In this document: positions 1-8,058 of the stretch, piece by piece
Layout: the number at the start of each line of letters is the position of its first letter
Numbering within the stretch: the stretch's first letter is position 1
From: Pseudonocardia alni
GTDB lineage: Bacteria > Actinomycetota > Actinomycetes > Mycobacteriales > Pseudonocardiaceae
Length of the DNA stretch: 64,000 nucleotides
Assembly: GCF_002813375.1 (NCBI RefSeq)
Contig: NZ_PHUJ01000003.1
Coordinates: forward strand, 3,100,001 to 3,164,000
Direction of reading: 5' to 3'
Position numbers and translations under genes: made by a program
The notes under the pieces: model-generated
The model's input: only the letters and a program-made list of their open reading frames with translations
What the model was told of the DNA's origin: nothing
Database searches by the model: none

Positions 1-1557
1 CTCCACCGTCTCCCGCTCCGCGAGCAGCGCGGCCGCGGCATCGGCCATCTCGTCGTCGCCGATCTCCCGAGCGGCCATCGTGATCGCGACCTGGGCGAAG
101 GTGTCCCGGCCGAGCCGGTAGGAGCCGACGTCCACCCGGTTCGACGCCCGGGGCGGCAGGACGGGGCGACCGTCGCGCAGCGAGAGCTCGTTGCGACGCA
201 GCTGCCACCACGCCCGCTGCGCCAGGTCGGGGAACGCGGGGTGCATCCAGTAGACGGTGTTGAGCTGCACCGCGGCACCGGTCCAGAAGTTCCACGACAG
301 GCCGAGGTGCCGGGCCCGCACGCCGACGATGCGGCCGTCGGGACGCAGGAACTCGTGCTCGTAGGACCACCGGAGCCGCTCGCAGAGGTCCTCGACGTAG
401 GTGCTCCCGTGCGCCCGGTCGTGGCCGAGCATCGCGTTGATGCCGAACGCGTTGCAGACGGTGTAGACCCAGTTCGGCTCGCAGGGGATCAGCGTGTAGT
501 CCGAGCGGTCCATGCCGTCGTGGATCTGCCGCGCGACGGCGTGGTGGTCGTGCGGGTAGGCCTCCTCGGACGACCAGCGGAAGGTCAGCGCGCCCGGCTC
601 GGCGTAGCGCCGGTCGTTCAGCAGTGCGTAGAAGCCCAGCATGGTGCCGTGCCAGCCGGTCAGCATGATGTTCTCGTCGGTGGCCAGCGGGTCCCGGCAG
701 GTCGAGAGGTTGCCCCAGAGGTTCTCGGTCCGCCAGTAGCCCCACACGCGACGGTCGAGCATCTTCTCGATCGCGTTGCGCTGGGCCTCGGCCAGGTAGC
801 CGGAGAAGGCGGGGGTCCGGGTGTACTGCGACATCCCGAGACCGGTCCCCAGCGAGGTGAGCTGGTAGCGCAAGGCGCCCTCGCGGTACTGCTCCAGGAC
901 GATGAACCCGTCGAACCGGTCGAGCGGCTGCAGGGCGATGTCCAGCGCGTAGCGCAGGTGCGCCAGGTCCTCCGGGGAGCTCTCCGCCACCGGCGGGCCG
1001 GTGTCGAGGTCCGGCGGGCCGCTGATCACGAACGGTGTCGCGGCGAGCTCGGCGTTCAGTGCCGCCCGCCGCCGGTGCTGCACACGGTGCCGCGCGAGGT
1101 GGACGACGACCGCGAGGACCAGCAGGACGACCGGGATCGCGGGGACCACGGCGGCCGCCGCGCCCGGCCCGGTCCGCGGTGCGACCGTCAGCGCCGCGAC
1201 GACCGCCGCAGCCGTCCAGACCAGCGGCGGGAGCACGACCGGGCCCGCGTACCACCACAGGGCCAGCGACACGACGAACGTCACGAGCGCGACGGCCGCC
1301 GCCACGGACGACCCGTCGAGCAGGAAGCCCCCGCCCGGCAGGACCAGGCCGTGGCCGAACGCGGTGAGCGCCGGGCCGGCGCCGAGCCACCCGGGCAACG
1401 AGCCGGCGAGCCACACCACCGCGTAGACCGCCAGCGCCCGTCGCATCCGGCGCGCGGTCACCGGGCCGAACGCGGGCACGTCGGGCAGCAGGACGGTGAC
1501 CCCGCCGCCGTCCCCCCGGCTCGGCGCGGGACCGGCCGGGTGGGCCGTGGCGCTCAT
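1..1557 (-). CDS. Linalool dehydratase/isomerase-domain membrane protein (3' end outside window)
   Basis: Translated from 1557 leftward; 519 residues are visible and the C-terminus lies beyond position 1. The first ~190 residues contain several hydrophobic segments (around residues 40-60, 90-115 and 120-160), so the protein is probably membrane-anchored. The following soluble part resembles the linalool dehydratase/isomerase (Ldi) fold: an RVWGYWRTEN stretch, ENIMLTGWHG, then CEPNWVYTVC with cysteines at about 359 and 368. From memory, Castellaniella Ldi has its two catalytic cysteines (C171, C180) with the same nine-residue spacing in CEPDNYFVQC. A terpene-alcohol or related hydratase/isomerase role is inferred from the family only. 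The start ATG overlaps the stop of the small upstream ORF (ATGA), so the two are translationally coupled. Confidence 0.75.
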   Translation of the reverse strand, partial: MSATAHPAGPAPSRGDGGGVTVLLPDVPAFGPVTARRMRRALAVYAVVWLAGSLPGWLGAGPALTAFGHGLVLPGGGFLLDGSSVAAAVALVTFVVSLALWWYAGPVVLPPLVWTAAAVVAALTVAPRTGPGAAAAVVPAIPVVLLVLAVVVHLARHRVQHRRRAALNAELAATPFVISGPPDLDTGPPVAESSPEDLAHLRYALDIALQPLDRFDGFIVLEQYREGALRYQLTSLGTGLGMSQYTRTPAFSGYLAEAQRNAIEKMLDRRVWGYWRTENLWGNLSTCRDPLATDENIMLTGWHGTMLGFYALLNDRRYAEPGALTFRWSSEEAYPHDHHAVARQIHDGMDRSDYTLIPCEPNWVYTVCNAFGINAMLGHDRAHGSTYVEDLCERLRWSYEHEFLRPDGRIVGVRARHLGLSWNFWTGAAVQLNTVYWMHPAFPDLAQRAWWQLRRNELSLRDGRPVLPPRASNRVDVGSYRLGRDTFAQVAITMAAREIGDDEMADAAAALLAERETVE

Positions 1558-1703
1558 CGGGTCATCCCGGCGACCGCTCCGGGCGCGGCACGCCGGGCGG
1601 GCGGCGCGAACGGGACGGGTGGCGGCGCCGCCGACGGACGCAGCCGGAACCACAGCTCACGTACGTGGGCGACCACCAGCGCCAGGGCGACACAACACGC
1701 CAT
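1554..1703 (-). CDS. Small hypothetical membrane peptide coupled to the Ldi-domain gene
   Basis: A 49-codon ORF starting MACCVALALVVAH and ending GMTR, whose TGA overlaps the ATG of the downstream Ldi-domain gene. The N-terminus is one hydrophobic helix followed by a short basic, proline/alanine-rich tail. The four-base overlap and high GC3 support it as a real coupled cistron, but I recognise no family. It may serve as a translational leader or a small membrane partner. Confidence 0.4.
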   Translation of the reverse strand: MACCVALALVVAHVRELWFRLRPSAAPPPVPFAPPARRAAPGAVAGMTR

Positions 1704-1746
1704 CACGTCCTCCTCGACGTCGACCGGGTGACGGGGACAGCGTCAT

Positions 1747-1768
1747 GTTGATACGGCGCCGTGTCAAC
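1747..1768. promoter_or_regulatory. 22-bp near-perfect palindrome between divergent genes (candidate operator)
   Basis: The left arm GTTGATACGGC is answered by GCCGTGTCAAC, with 10 of 11 base pairs matching. It lies between the leftward Ldi-domain operon and the rightward DUF5134 gene. A TTGATA (1748-1753) and a TATGCT (1769-1774) about 15 bp apart suggest a rightward promoter overlapping it. The symmetry is typical of TetR-like operators; no regulator gene is adjacent inside the window. Confidence 0.6.
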
Positions 1769-1769
1769 T

Positions 1770-2384
1770 ATGCTCCGATCCGTGTCCGGGACGGGGTCGT
1801 TCGAGACGGTGCTCGTCGTGGCGCTGCTCGCGGCGTCGCTCGTCGGGGTCGCACGTCTGGGCGACGGCAGGCGGGTCGACTCGGTGTGGACGACCCGGGA
1901 GTCCGACGCCGCGCACGTGGTCATGAACCTGTCGATGGCCGCGATGCACGGACCGCTGTGGGGGCCGTCGACCCGGTCGTGGGTCCTGGCCGTCATGACG
2001 GTGGGCGTCCTCGCGGCCGGCCTGGGTGTGCTCCGCCCGCCGACCGGTCCCGGGCGACGGGCCGCGCTCGTCCACCACCTGCTCGCCTTCGCCACGATGG
2101 GGCTGGTCGTGCTCCTCGGGCACGACCCCACCCACGGCCACGGCCACGGCCACGGCCCGCCCGGCGGCACCCCGGTCGCGGTCGTCGTGGTGGCGCTGGC
2201 GGCGTGGTTCGCGTTCGACCTGGTCGTGACGGTCGTCGTCGCGCTGTTCGGGCCGCCGGCCCGGGTGCTCCCGGCGGGCGTCGGGGCACCGGTCGGACGT
2301 GACCTGGCCGCGGTGCGGGTGGCTGCGGTGCCACACGGGGTGATGGACGCCGCGATGGTCGTCATGCTCCTGGCGGCGCTGTGA
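1770..2384 (+). CDS. DUF5134-like integral membrane protein
   Basis: About 204 residues with roughly six hydrophobic segments and a His-rich GHGHGHG loop in the middle, which could bind metal. Order and composition resemble actinobacterial DUF5134 membrane proteins; function unknown. Three in-frame starts are possible: GTG 1761 (inside the palindrome), ATG 1770 and GTG 1782. ATG 1770 is used here, but if TATGCT at 1769-1774 is the -10 then GTG 1782 would give a leaderless mRNA. It is divergent from the Ldi-domain operon and may share its control. Confidence 0.65.
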   Translation: MLRSVSGTGSFETVLVVALLAASLVGVARLGDGRRVDSVWTTRESDAAHVVMNLSMAAMHGPLWGPSTRSWVLAVMTVGVLAAGLGVLRPPTGPGRRAALVHHLLAFATMGLVVLLGHDPTHGHGHGHGPPGGTPVAVVVVALAAWFAFDLVVTVVVALFGPPARVLPAGVGAPVGRDLAAVRVAAVPHGVMDAAMVVMLLAAL

Positions 2385-2393
2385 CGCGCCGGG

Positions 2394-3101
2394 TCAGCGC
2401 GGTGTCGTGACGGTCCGCACGGCCGCGGCCGCCGCGGCGGGCCAGGCGGCGTAGACCTCGGCCGACGGGGCGGCGGCGACCGTGGCGGCGAGCAGCGGGC
2501 GCAGGTCCGGGCGGTCGGTCCCGACGGCGAGGACGAGTGCCACCGCGCGGAGCTGCCACGGCCGGTCGAGCAGCCGCTCGTCGAGGTCGTAACCGGGCAG
2601 GCCGCGGGCCCATCGGGCGTCCGGCGGCGCCGGGGACGGGGCGGGGTCGAGACCCCGCAGCGCCGCCCGGCTGACACGCCCCTCCAGGTCGGCCGGGCCG
2701 TCGGTGCACCGCGCCGGCGCCCCCGGGACAACCAGGTGGTGGACGCGGGCCGAGTCCGACCAGATCGCGGTGCGGACCCCGGGGCCGGTACCAGCTCGGG
2801 GGCACCCCGAGCACCGGCCAGCCGCTGCACCCGGTCGCGGCGGGGAGCACCACGTTGCGGACACCGGGGGTGTCGCGGTGGGTACGCCAGACCCGGCCGC
2901 ACCCACAGCGGCCGAGCCGGGCACCGGCCGCGTCCGCGATGTCCGGCTGCCCCGTGCCGGTCCAGAACCGGGCGACCGCACGGGCACCGGCGCGAGGGCC
3001 GACCTCGTCGGCGTGGTGGTCCTACCAGCGGTCGATCGTGGCGGCGGTGGCGAGGCCGTGCCGGAGCACCGCGCGTTCGCCAGGTCGACCAGCAGGTCCA
3101 C
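2394..3101 (-). pseudogene. Decayed nitrile hydratase alpha + accessory protein copy
   Basis: Pieces of a second nitrile hydratase alpha subunit can be followed across two frames. In one frame LRHGLATAATIDRW is followed by an in-frame TAG (3022-3024), then DEVGPRAGARAVARFW and CSGWPVLGVPPSWYR. The intact alpha gene has [16 protein letters not shown] and [15 protein letters not shown] at the same places. After a frameshift near 2785 the next frame gives VRTAIWSDSARVHHLVV (compare [17 protein letters not shown]) and runs on without a stop into an accessory-protein-like tail, LLDRPWQLRAVALVLAV (intact: [14 protein letters not shown]). A further shift is needed near 3075. Two of the three metal-binding cysteines of CTLCSC are absent. 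It is a degenerate tandem duplicate, or a divergent relative broken in this strain. Confidence 0.75.
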
Positions 3102-3182
3102 GGTGCCGCCTCCGATCGGGGCGTCGGGAAGGACGTGCGGGACCGGCCCGCGGGGAGCGCGGACCGGTCCCGCACGCATCGT

Positions 3183-3590
3183 TCAGCGGGCCGGGTCGAT
3201 CGCGACCGGCTCGCGTCGTGCCTCGTGGTGGTTCGCGTTGCGCGGCGTGGCCAGCACCTGGCGGGTGCGGTCGTCGAGCGCGACGGAGTCGGACAGGGCC
3301 CCGCTCGCGGCGAGCGTGTGCTCGAGCGCGTCCAGCCAGTGCTGGTAGTAGCTCCAGGGCTCGCCGCCGTCGCCGTTCTCCCAGGCCTTGATCGCCTCGA
3401 CCAGGGAGAGCTGGAACTCGCTCCACTCGTAGTGGCCCTCGTGGTACGCGGCGACCGCCATGGCGAAGGCCCGCAGCTCCCACGGCTCGGTGAACGGCTT
3501 GTCCGCCCCGGGCATGTCGCAGACGAGCTTCTCGATCCGGCGGCGGGCGTCGCCCAGCTCGGTGGCGTCCGTCCGGACCCCGGCGCTCAT
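3183..3590 (-). CDS. Nitrile hydratase accessory (activator) protein
   Basis: 135 residues, last gene of the amidase-beta-alpha-accessory operon. The start ATG overlaps the alpha-subunit stop (ATGA at 3590-3587). The segment [20 protein letters not shown], followed by [16 protein letters not shown] and [13 protein letters not shown], is typical of the small nitrile hydratase activator family (P14K/NhlE type), which resembles the N-terminal part of the beta subunit. In cobalt enzymes such proteins deliver metal-loaded alpha subunit to the apo-enzyme by subunit exchange; that role is family knowledge. Length and position fit the family. Confidence 0.85.
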   Translation of the reverse strand: MSAGVRTDATELGDARRRIEKLVCDMPGADKPFTEPWELRAFAMAVAAYHEGHYEWSEFQLSLVEAIKAWENGDGGEPWSYYQHWLDALEHTLAASGALSDSVALDDRTRQVLATPRNANHHEARREPVAIDPAR

Positions 3591-4219
3591 CCGCGTGCCG
3601 CCTGGGTGACGACCGGCTTCGCCGTGCCGACGCCGATCATCGAGTCCCGGGTGACCAGCGCGGCCAGCTCGTCCTCGGAGAGGTGCTCGCTGCCGGCCGG
3701 GCGCTGTGGCAGCACCCAGTACCGCAGCTCGGAGCTGGAGTCCCACACCCGGATCTCGACACTGTCCGGCAGCGGCAGGTCGAAGTCCTCGGCCAGCACC
3801 TTCCGGGGCTCACGCACGATGCGGGCACGGAACGGCGGCGCCTTGTACCAGTTCGGGGGCAGCCCGAGTACCGGCCACGGGTAGCACGAGCACAGCGTGC
3901 AGACGATGACGTGGTGGACGTCGTCGGTGTTCTCGACGGCGACCATCTCCTCGCCCTGCAGGCCGCCGACCCCGAGCTCGCGGCAGGCGGCGGAGGCGTC
4001 CTCCAGCAGGCGCGCCTTGAACTCCGGGTCGGTCCACGCCTTGGCGACGACCTTCGCCCCCAGCTGCGGGCCGACCTCGTTCTCGTAGACCTCGGCGAGG
4101 CGGTCGACCGCCGCGGTGGTCATCACGCCCTTCTCGATCAGCAGCGACTCCAGGGCCTTGACCCGGGCGGTGATCTCCTCCTGCGTGCGGAGCGGGGTGT
4201 CGGTGGGCTTCGCGGTCAT
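3587..4219 (-). CDS. nthA: Nitrile hydratase alpha subunit, cobalt type
   Basis: 210 residues. The metal-binding claw is CTLCSC at residues 107-112 (C107, C110, C112). Threonine after the first cysteine marks cobalt-type enzymes, whereas iron enzymes have CSLCSC. In active enzymes C110 and C112 are oxidised to sulfinate/sulfenate. [12 protein letters not shown] and a C-terminal [17 protein letters not shown] also match the family. With the beta subunit it hydrates nitriles to amides in the cytoplasm, which the upstream amidase then hydrolyses. Three bases separate it from the beta-subunit stop and it overlaps the accessory gene, so the genes are co-translated. Confidence 0.93.
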   Translation of the reverse strand: MTAKPTDTPLRTQEEITARVKALESLLIEKGVMTTAAVDRLAEVYENEVGPQLGAKVVAKAWTDPEFKARLLEDASAACRELGVGGLQGEEMVAVENTDDVHHVIVCTLCSCYPWPVLGLPPNWYKAPPFRARIVREPRKVLAEDFDLPLPDSVEIRVWDSSSELRYWVLPQRPAGSEHLSEDELAALVTRDSMIGVGTAKPVVTQAARG

Positions 4220-4222
4220 GGG

Positions 4223-4927
4223 TCAGGCTCCCTGGGTGGCAGGGACGGGCGAGAGGTACGGCTCCCACACGTCGAAGTAGTTGACGCCGTTCGGGTCCGC
4301 GTACTCGGCGCCCCACAGCTCGGTGGCGTCGAAGCGGACGGTGTAGAGGTGCTCGGGGCAGTCGCCGAGCCCGTTGCCGGCGGTGTCGGGGTAGAGGTAG
4401 GTGCCGTGGGCCGCGCTGATCACGCCGCGGCGGCCGCGGATGTAGCGGGCCCGGCGGGTGTGGCCGTAGGGGCTCTCGGAGGAGATGACGACCTCGTCGC
4501 CGACGGAGAACTGCGCGACCTTGTCCGACTCGCGGTGAGCCGGGAACCCGTTGGTGACCGCCCAGTCGACGAACTCGACGATCTCGGTGTCGGTCGCCCG
4601 CTCGGGCAGCGGGGCGTCGGGGTTCTCCAGGTAGTGCTGGGTCCGCGCCTCCAGCTCGGCCGGGTCCAGCACGCCCGCGGCCTCGGCGTAGTGCTCGACC
4701 GTGTGAACCCAGTGCTCGTAGTAGTTCGAGATCAGGTACTCGGCAGGGTCCATCTTCTCGATGCCGTGCCGGAACTGGTCCACGTTGAACAGCCCGGCGC
4801 GGGCGCTCTGCGCGAACATGGAGAAGGCGCGCTTCTCCCAGTCGGCACGGAACACGGGCTCGGACATGTGGTCGTTCTCGACCTTGCCCAGCCCGTCGGT
4901 GCCGCCGAGATCGAAGACTCCGTTCAC
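4223..4927 (-). CDS. nthB: Nitrile hydratase beta subunit
   Basis: 234 residues beginning MNGVFDLGGTDGLGKV, the conserved N-terminus of nitrile hydratase beta chains. The N-terminal helical half (RADWEKRAFSMF, YYEHWVHTVEHY) is followed by an SH3-like C-terminal barrel (FSVGDEVVI, HTRRARYIRGRRGVI, LYTVRFDATELWG, DVWEPYL). It supplies the two arginines that hydrogen-bond the oxidised cysteines of the alpha subunit; an RYIRGRRG run is visible. The gene order beta then alpha is that of cobalt-type clusters. The start overlaps the amidase stop by four bases. Confidence 0.93.
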   Translation of the reverse strand: MNGVFDLGGTDGLGKVENDHMSEPVFRADWEKRAFSMFAQSARAGLFNVDQFRHGIEKMDPAEYLISNYYEHWVHTVEHYAEAAGVLDPAELEARTQHYLENPDAPLPERATDTEIVEFVDWAVTNGFPAHRESDKVAQFSVGDEVVISSESPYGHTRRARYIRGRRGVISAAHGTYLYPDTAGNGLGDCPEHLYTVRFDATELWGAEYADPNGVNYFDVWEPYLSPVPATQGA

Positions 4928-6468
4928 TGCCGTCCTCCCACGGTGGTGAGGGCAGGCGGAGCGGGGAAGCCGCCGACGGCCTGCTCGAAGGTGTGCGCGA
5001 CCCGCAACACGGTCGCGTCGTCGAATCGCCGGCCCACGATCATCAGACCGGTCGGGAGCCCGTTCACGAGCCCGGCCGGGACCGACGCGGCCGGGTGCCC
5101 GGACACGTCGAACGGGGCACAGTTGCCGATCATCCCCAGTGCGGTCGGCAGGTAGCTGTCCAGATCGGCGTCGAGCCCGAGCAGCTCGGGCGCGGTGTAG
5201 GGCACGGTCGGCATGACCAGCACGTCGTAGCCGGTCAGGGCCGCGTCGTAGGCGGCTCGCACCTCGAAGGCCAGGTTGCGGGCCATCCCGTAGTAGGCAC
5301 CTCCCGCGTGGGCGAAGGTGTAACCACCCGAGAGGCCGACGAGCTTGACGGTCTTGGACAGCTCCGACCCGCGGGCGTGACGCCCGCGGTGGTAGTGCGC
5401 GATCAGCTCCGGGTCGTAGAGACCCGGGTAGTTCATGCCGTAGGCGTTGCCGTCGATCATCTGGTGCGCGGCGCCCTCGGTCCCGATGACGTTCCAGACC
5501 GCCATCGCGTCCAGGTGCCAGGGGATCGAGACCTCCTCGGCTACCAGACCCGCATCGGTCAGCGTCCCGATCGCCGCACGCACCGCCTCGTCCACGGCCG
5601 GGTCGCTCTCCGGGCGGGCGAAACCCTCGGTCACGATCCCGACCCGCAACCCACCCGCCGAGGTCTCCAACGCCGCCAGGTAGTCGACCGGCTCGAGCTC
5701 GGTGGGCTGACGCACATCGAGCCCGTCGACCCCGGCGATCACACCCAGCATCAGTGCGGCGTCGGACACCGTGCGCGTGATGGGGCCCAGATGGTCGATC
5801 GTGGCCTCGATGGGGAACGCACCGGTGTAGGGCACCAGGCCGTGGGTGGGCTTGTGCCCGACCGTGCCCGAGAACGCCGACGGCATACGGATCGAGCCGC
5901 CCTGGTCACCACCCACGGCCATGTCGACCGCCCCGGACCCGACCAGCGCCGCACTACCCGACGAGGACCCACCCGAGATACGGGTCGGGTCCCAGGGGTT
6001 GCCCACCGGCCACGGCCGGGAGGTGAAACTGCCCCCGGAGAAACACAGGTCCTCACACATCGCCTTACCGGTGATCGTCGCCCCGGCGGCCAGCAGCCGG
6101 GTCGCGACCGTCGCGTCACGGGAGGGCACGAACCCCTCGACCGTGGCCGACCCGTTGGTCATCGGGACCCCGGCCAGCGCGATGTTGTCCTTGAGCGCCA
6201 CGGTCCGCCCGGCCAACGGGCCCTCCGCCGCACCGGTCACCGACGTGGTCACGTACCAGCCACCCAGCGGGTTGTCCGCCGGCTCGGACCACTCCCGCTG
6301 CGGCGCCTGCGGCGCCGACGCCCGGTAGAGCTCCTCGACCCGCTCCGAGGACGCCAGCGTCGCAGCCACCGCCGGACCGAACTCGGCCAACTCCGCCTCG
6401 GACAGACCGAACGCGTAGTGCTCGTTCAACGCCGCCAGACGAGCGGCATCAGGAGGTGGAATCGCCAT
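4924..6468 (-). CDS. Amidase (amidase-signature family)
   Basis: 514 residues, first gene of the nitrile operon. The Ser-cisSer-Lys catalytic set is visible: K93 in VALKDN, S168 in ISGGSSSGSAA and S192 in GGDQGGSIR. The S168-S192 spacing of 24 equals that of the Rhodococcus nitrile-pathway amidase (S171/S195). It hydrolyses the amide made by nitrile hydratase to carboxylate and ammonia. Typical family length, no signal peptide, hence cytoplasmic. A GAGGAG ribosome-binding site precedes the ATG, and a promoter with a likely operator lies at 6495-6550. Confidence 0.92.
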   Translation of the reverse strand: MAIPPPDAARLAALNEHYAFGLSEAELAEFGPAVAATLASSERVEELYRASAPQAPQREWSEPADNPLGGWYVTTSVTGAAEGPLAGRTVALKDNIALAGVPMTNGSATVEGFVPSRDATVATRLLAAGATITGKAMCEDLCFSGGSFTSRPWPVGNPWDPTRISGGSSSGSAALVGSGAVDMAVGGDQGGSIRMPSAFSGTVGHKPTHGLVPYTGAFPIEATIDHLGPITRTVSDAALMLGVIAGVDGLDVRQPTELEPVDYLAALETSAGGLRVGIVTEGFARPESDPAVDEAVRAAIGTLTDAGLVAEEVSIPWHLDAMAVWNVIGTEGAAHQMIDGNAYGMNYPGLYDPELIAHYHRGRHARGSELSKTVKLVGLSGGYTFAHAGGAYYGMARNLAFEVRAAYDAALTGYDVLVMPTVPYTAPELLGLDADLDSYLPTALGMIGNCAPFDVSGHPAASVPAGLVNGLPTGLMIVGRRFDDATVLRVAHTFEQAVGGFPAPPALTTVGGRQ

Positions 6469-6494
6469 CAGGTGGTGCTCCTCACATCGGGGGA

Positions 6495-6550
6495 TGCGAG
6501 AAAGCTAGGGTTCATGCCTGCACATGTCAATCAATACAGACGCATTGACA
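6495..6550 (-). promoter_or_regulatory. Promoter and candidate operator of the nitrile-degradation operon
   Basis: Reading leftward there is TTGACA (6530-6525), a 17-bp spacer and TAGCTT (6507-6502), a good sigma-70-like promoter with a predicted start near 6495, about 27 bases before the amidase ATG. The -35 box is one arm of an inverted repeat: TGTCAAT at 6525-6531 and ATTGACA at 6544-6550, 12 bp apart. A protein bound there would block the -35 region. The adjacent ArsR-type regulator is the obvious candidate (inference). Confidence 0.65.
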
Positions 6551-6593
6551 CGAGGTCTGACACACCCGTCCCACCTCTGTTACACGCGCGTAT

Positions 6594-8027
6594 TCACGAC
6601 CGTCCCTCGCTGTCGTTCATCGAGCCGAAGGTCGCGCCGCGGGCGGCCGCGAGGTGTAGCGGCTGCTCGACGTGGTGGTGGCCGTCGAGCGCCAGGGTGC
6701 CCCGCGGGAGGTCGTAGCGGCCGGACCGGATCTCGTCGGCGACGGGCACCGGCTCGGTCGAGCGGACGGCGCGGGCCGCGGCGGCCCACACGTGGATCGC
6801 CTCGAACATCGACTCCGACAACGACGACAGCGGCGCCGCCCACTGGCCGAAGCGGGCCCGGTAGCGCTTCAGGAGCGACCCGTTGCGCTCGGTCTGCAGG
6901 TGCTGGAAGTAGCCGGAGACACCGTGGATCCCCTGGGAAGCGTGCAGTCCGATCCGCTCCAGGGTGGCCTCGTCCATCGCGGGGCCGAGGCTGACGGTCC
7001 GGTCGCGCAGACCCATTGCGTGGCACTGACGCTCGAACGCGGCGGCGTCGGCGCCCACGAACGTGTTGAGCACGATGTCGGCGCCCGAGGCGGCGATCCG
7101 CTCGACCAGCGGGGCGAAGTCCCGGGCCCCGAGCGTGGCGTAGCCCTCGCCGACCAGCACCGCGCCGTGCGCCGGGAGCACCTCCCGCGCGGCGGCGTTG
7201 ACCGCACGGGGCCACACGTAGTCGTTGCCCGCCAGGAACCAGCGACGTCCACCGGCCGCCCGCATGACCGGTCCCGCCGCCGTCACGAGCTGGGTCGCGG
7301 GCCGCTCGCCCAGCCGGATCCGCAGCCGGGACTCGCCGCCGCCCTCGTTCATGTTGGTGTGCACGACGAGCACGTCGCGGCCGGTCAGGGCGGTCGACAC
7401 GGCGTGGTAGGTGGCCGACGTCGTCGTCAGGAAGATCGTCCGGCAGCCGGCCCGGGCCAGCCGCAGCGCCTCCAGCGCCCCGGTGCCGGGGTCGGTGGCG
7501 TCGTCGGCCTCCAGCAGGTCCACCGGCCTGCCGCCGACCCCGCCCGCCGCGTTGATCTCCTCGACGGCGAGCGTGGCCACGTTCGCCACCGCGGAGGCGA
7601 ACAGCCCACCCGAGCCGGACCGGCTGGTGAGGACCCCGATGCGCGGCCCCGTGACGGCGTGGTCGCGGACCGGGTGACCGCGCCGGCGCATCAGCCACTC
7701 CAGACCGCGCTCGTCGATCCCGGCGTCGAGCCGGATCCGGGTGCCGCCGGGTGCGGGGGTGAACCGCAGCCGGATGCGGCCCCGCCAGGGCTGGTCGTGG
7801 GTGATCGTGATGGTGCGCGGTCCGCGGAGCTCGCTGATCCGGCCGAGCACGTCGACCGGCGGCCCGCCGGCGATGGGCGCCCGCAGGGTGACCGGCTCGC
7901 CCACCGCGACCCGGTCGCACGCCGCACCGAACAGCCAGCCTGCGCCGGAGTCGCGCCCGAAACGTCCGAAGACGACCGCCGGGTCGGCGGCGACGAACTC
8001 CTCCACCGCGAGCGCGATCGTCCCCAT
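6594..8027 (-). CDS. SRPBCC-periplasmic binding protein fusion, probable nitrile/amide sensor (AmiC/NhlC-like)
   Basis: 477 residues from ATG 8027. Residues ~1-125 look like an SRPBCC/START ligand-binding domain (FVAADPAVVFGRF, RTITITHDQPWRGRIRLRF, a terminal helix ERGLEWLMRRR). Residues ~128-477 look like a type I periplasmic binding fold of the AmiC/branched-chain amide-binding class (PRIGVLTSRSGSGG, LAVEEINAAGGVGGRPVDL, LGPAMDEATLERIG, ESMFEAIHVWAAAARAV). No signal peptide, so cytoplasmic. In Rhodococcus rhodochrous J1 the cobalt nitrile hydratase genes are controlled by an AmiC-like protein (NhlC) and an ArsR-like one (NhlD); this gene and the next upstream match that pair. The fused SRPBCC domain is not part of NhlC as I know it. 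It lies 31 bp downstream of the ArsR gene. Confidence 0.75.
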   Translation of the reverse strand: MGTIALAVEEFVAADPAVVFGRFGRDSGAGWLFGAACDRVAVGEPVTLRAPIAGGPPVDVLGRISELRGPRTITITHDQPWRGRIRLRFTPAPGGTRIRLDAGIDERGLEWLMRRRGHPVRDHAVTGPRIGVLTSRSGSGGLFASAVANVATLAVEEINAAGGVGGRPVDLLEADDATDPGTGALEALRLARAGCRTIFLTTTSATYHAVSTALTGRDVLVVHTNMNEGGGESRLRIRLGERPATQLVTAAGPVMRAAGGRRWFLAGNDYVWPRAVNAAAREVLPAHGAVLVGEGYATLGARDFAPLVERIAASGADIVLNTFVGADAAAFERQCHAMGLRDRTVSLGPAMDEATLERIGLHASQGIHGVSGYFQHLQTERNGSLLKRYRARFGQWAAPLSSLSESMFEAIHVWAAAARAVRSTEPVPVADEIRSGRYDLPRGTLALDGHHHVEQPLHLAAARGATFGSMNDSEGRS

Positions 8028-8058
8028 GGGGGTCAGTCTCCCGGCACGGAGGGTCCGG

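Noticed and set aside
241..1731. Rightward 496-codon open frame at the window start
   Set aside because: It is antisense to the Ldi-domain gene; its R/V/P/G-rich composition and lack of family motifs mark it as a shadow.
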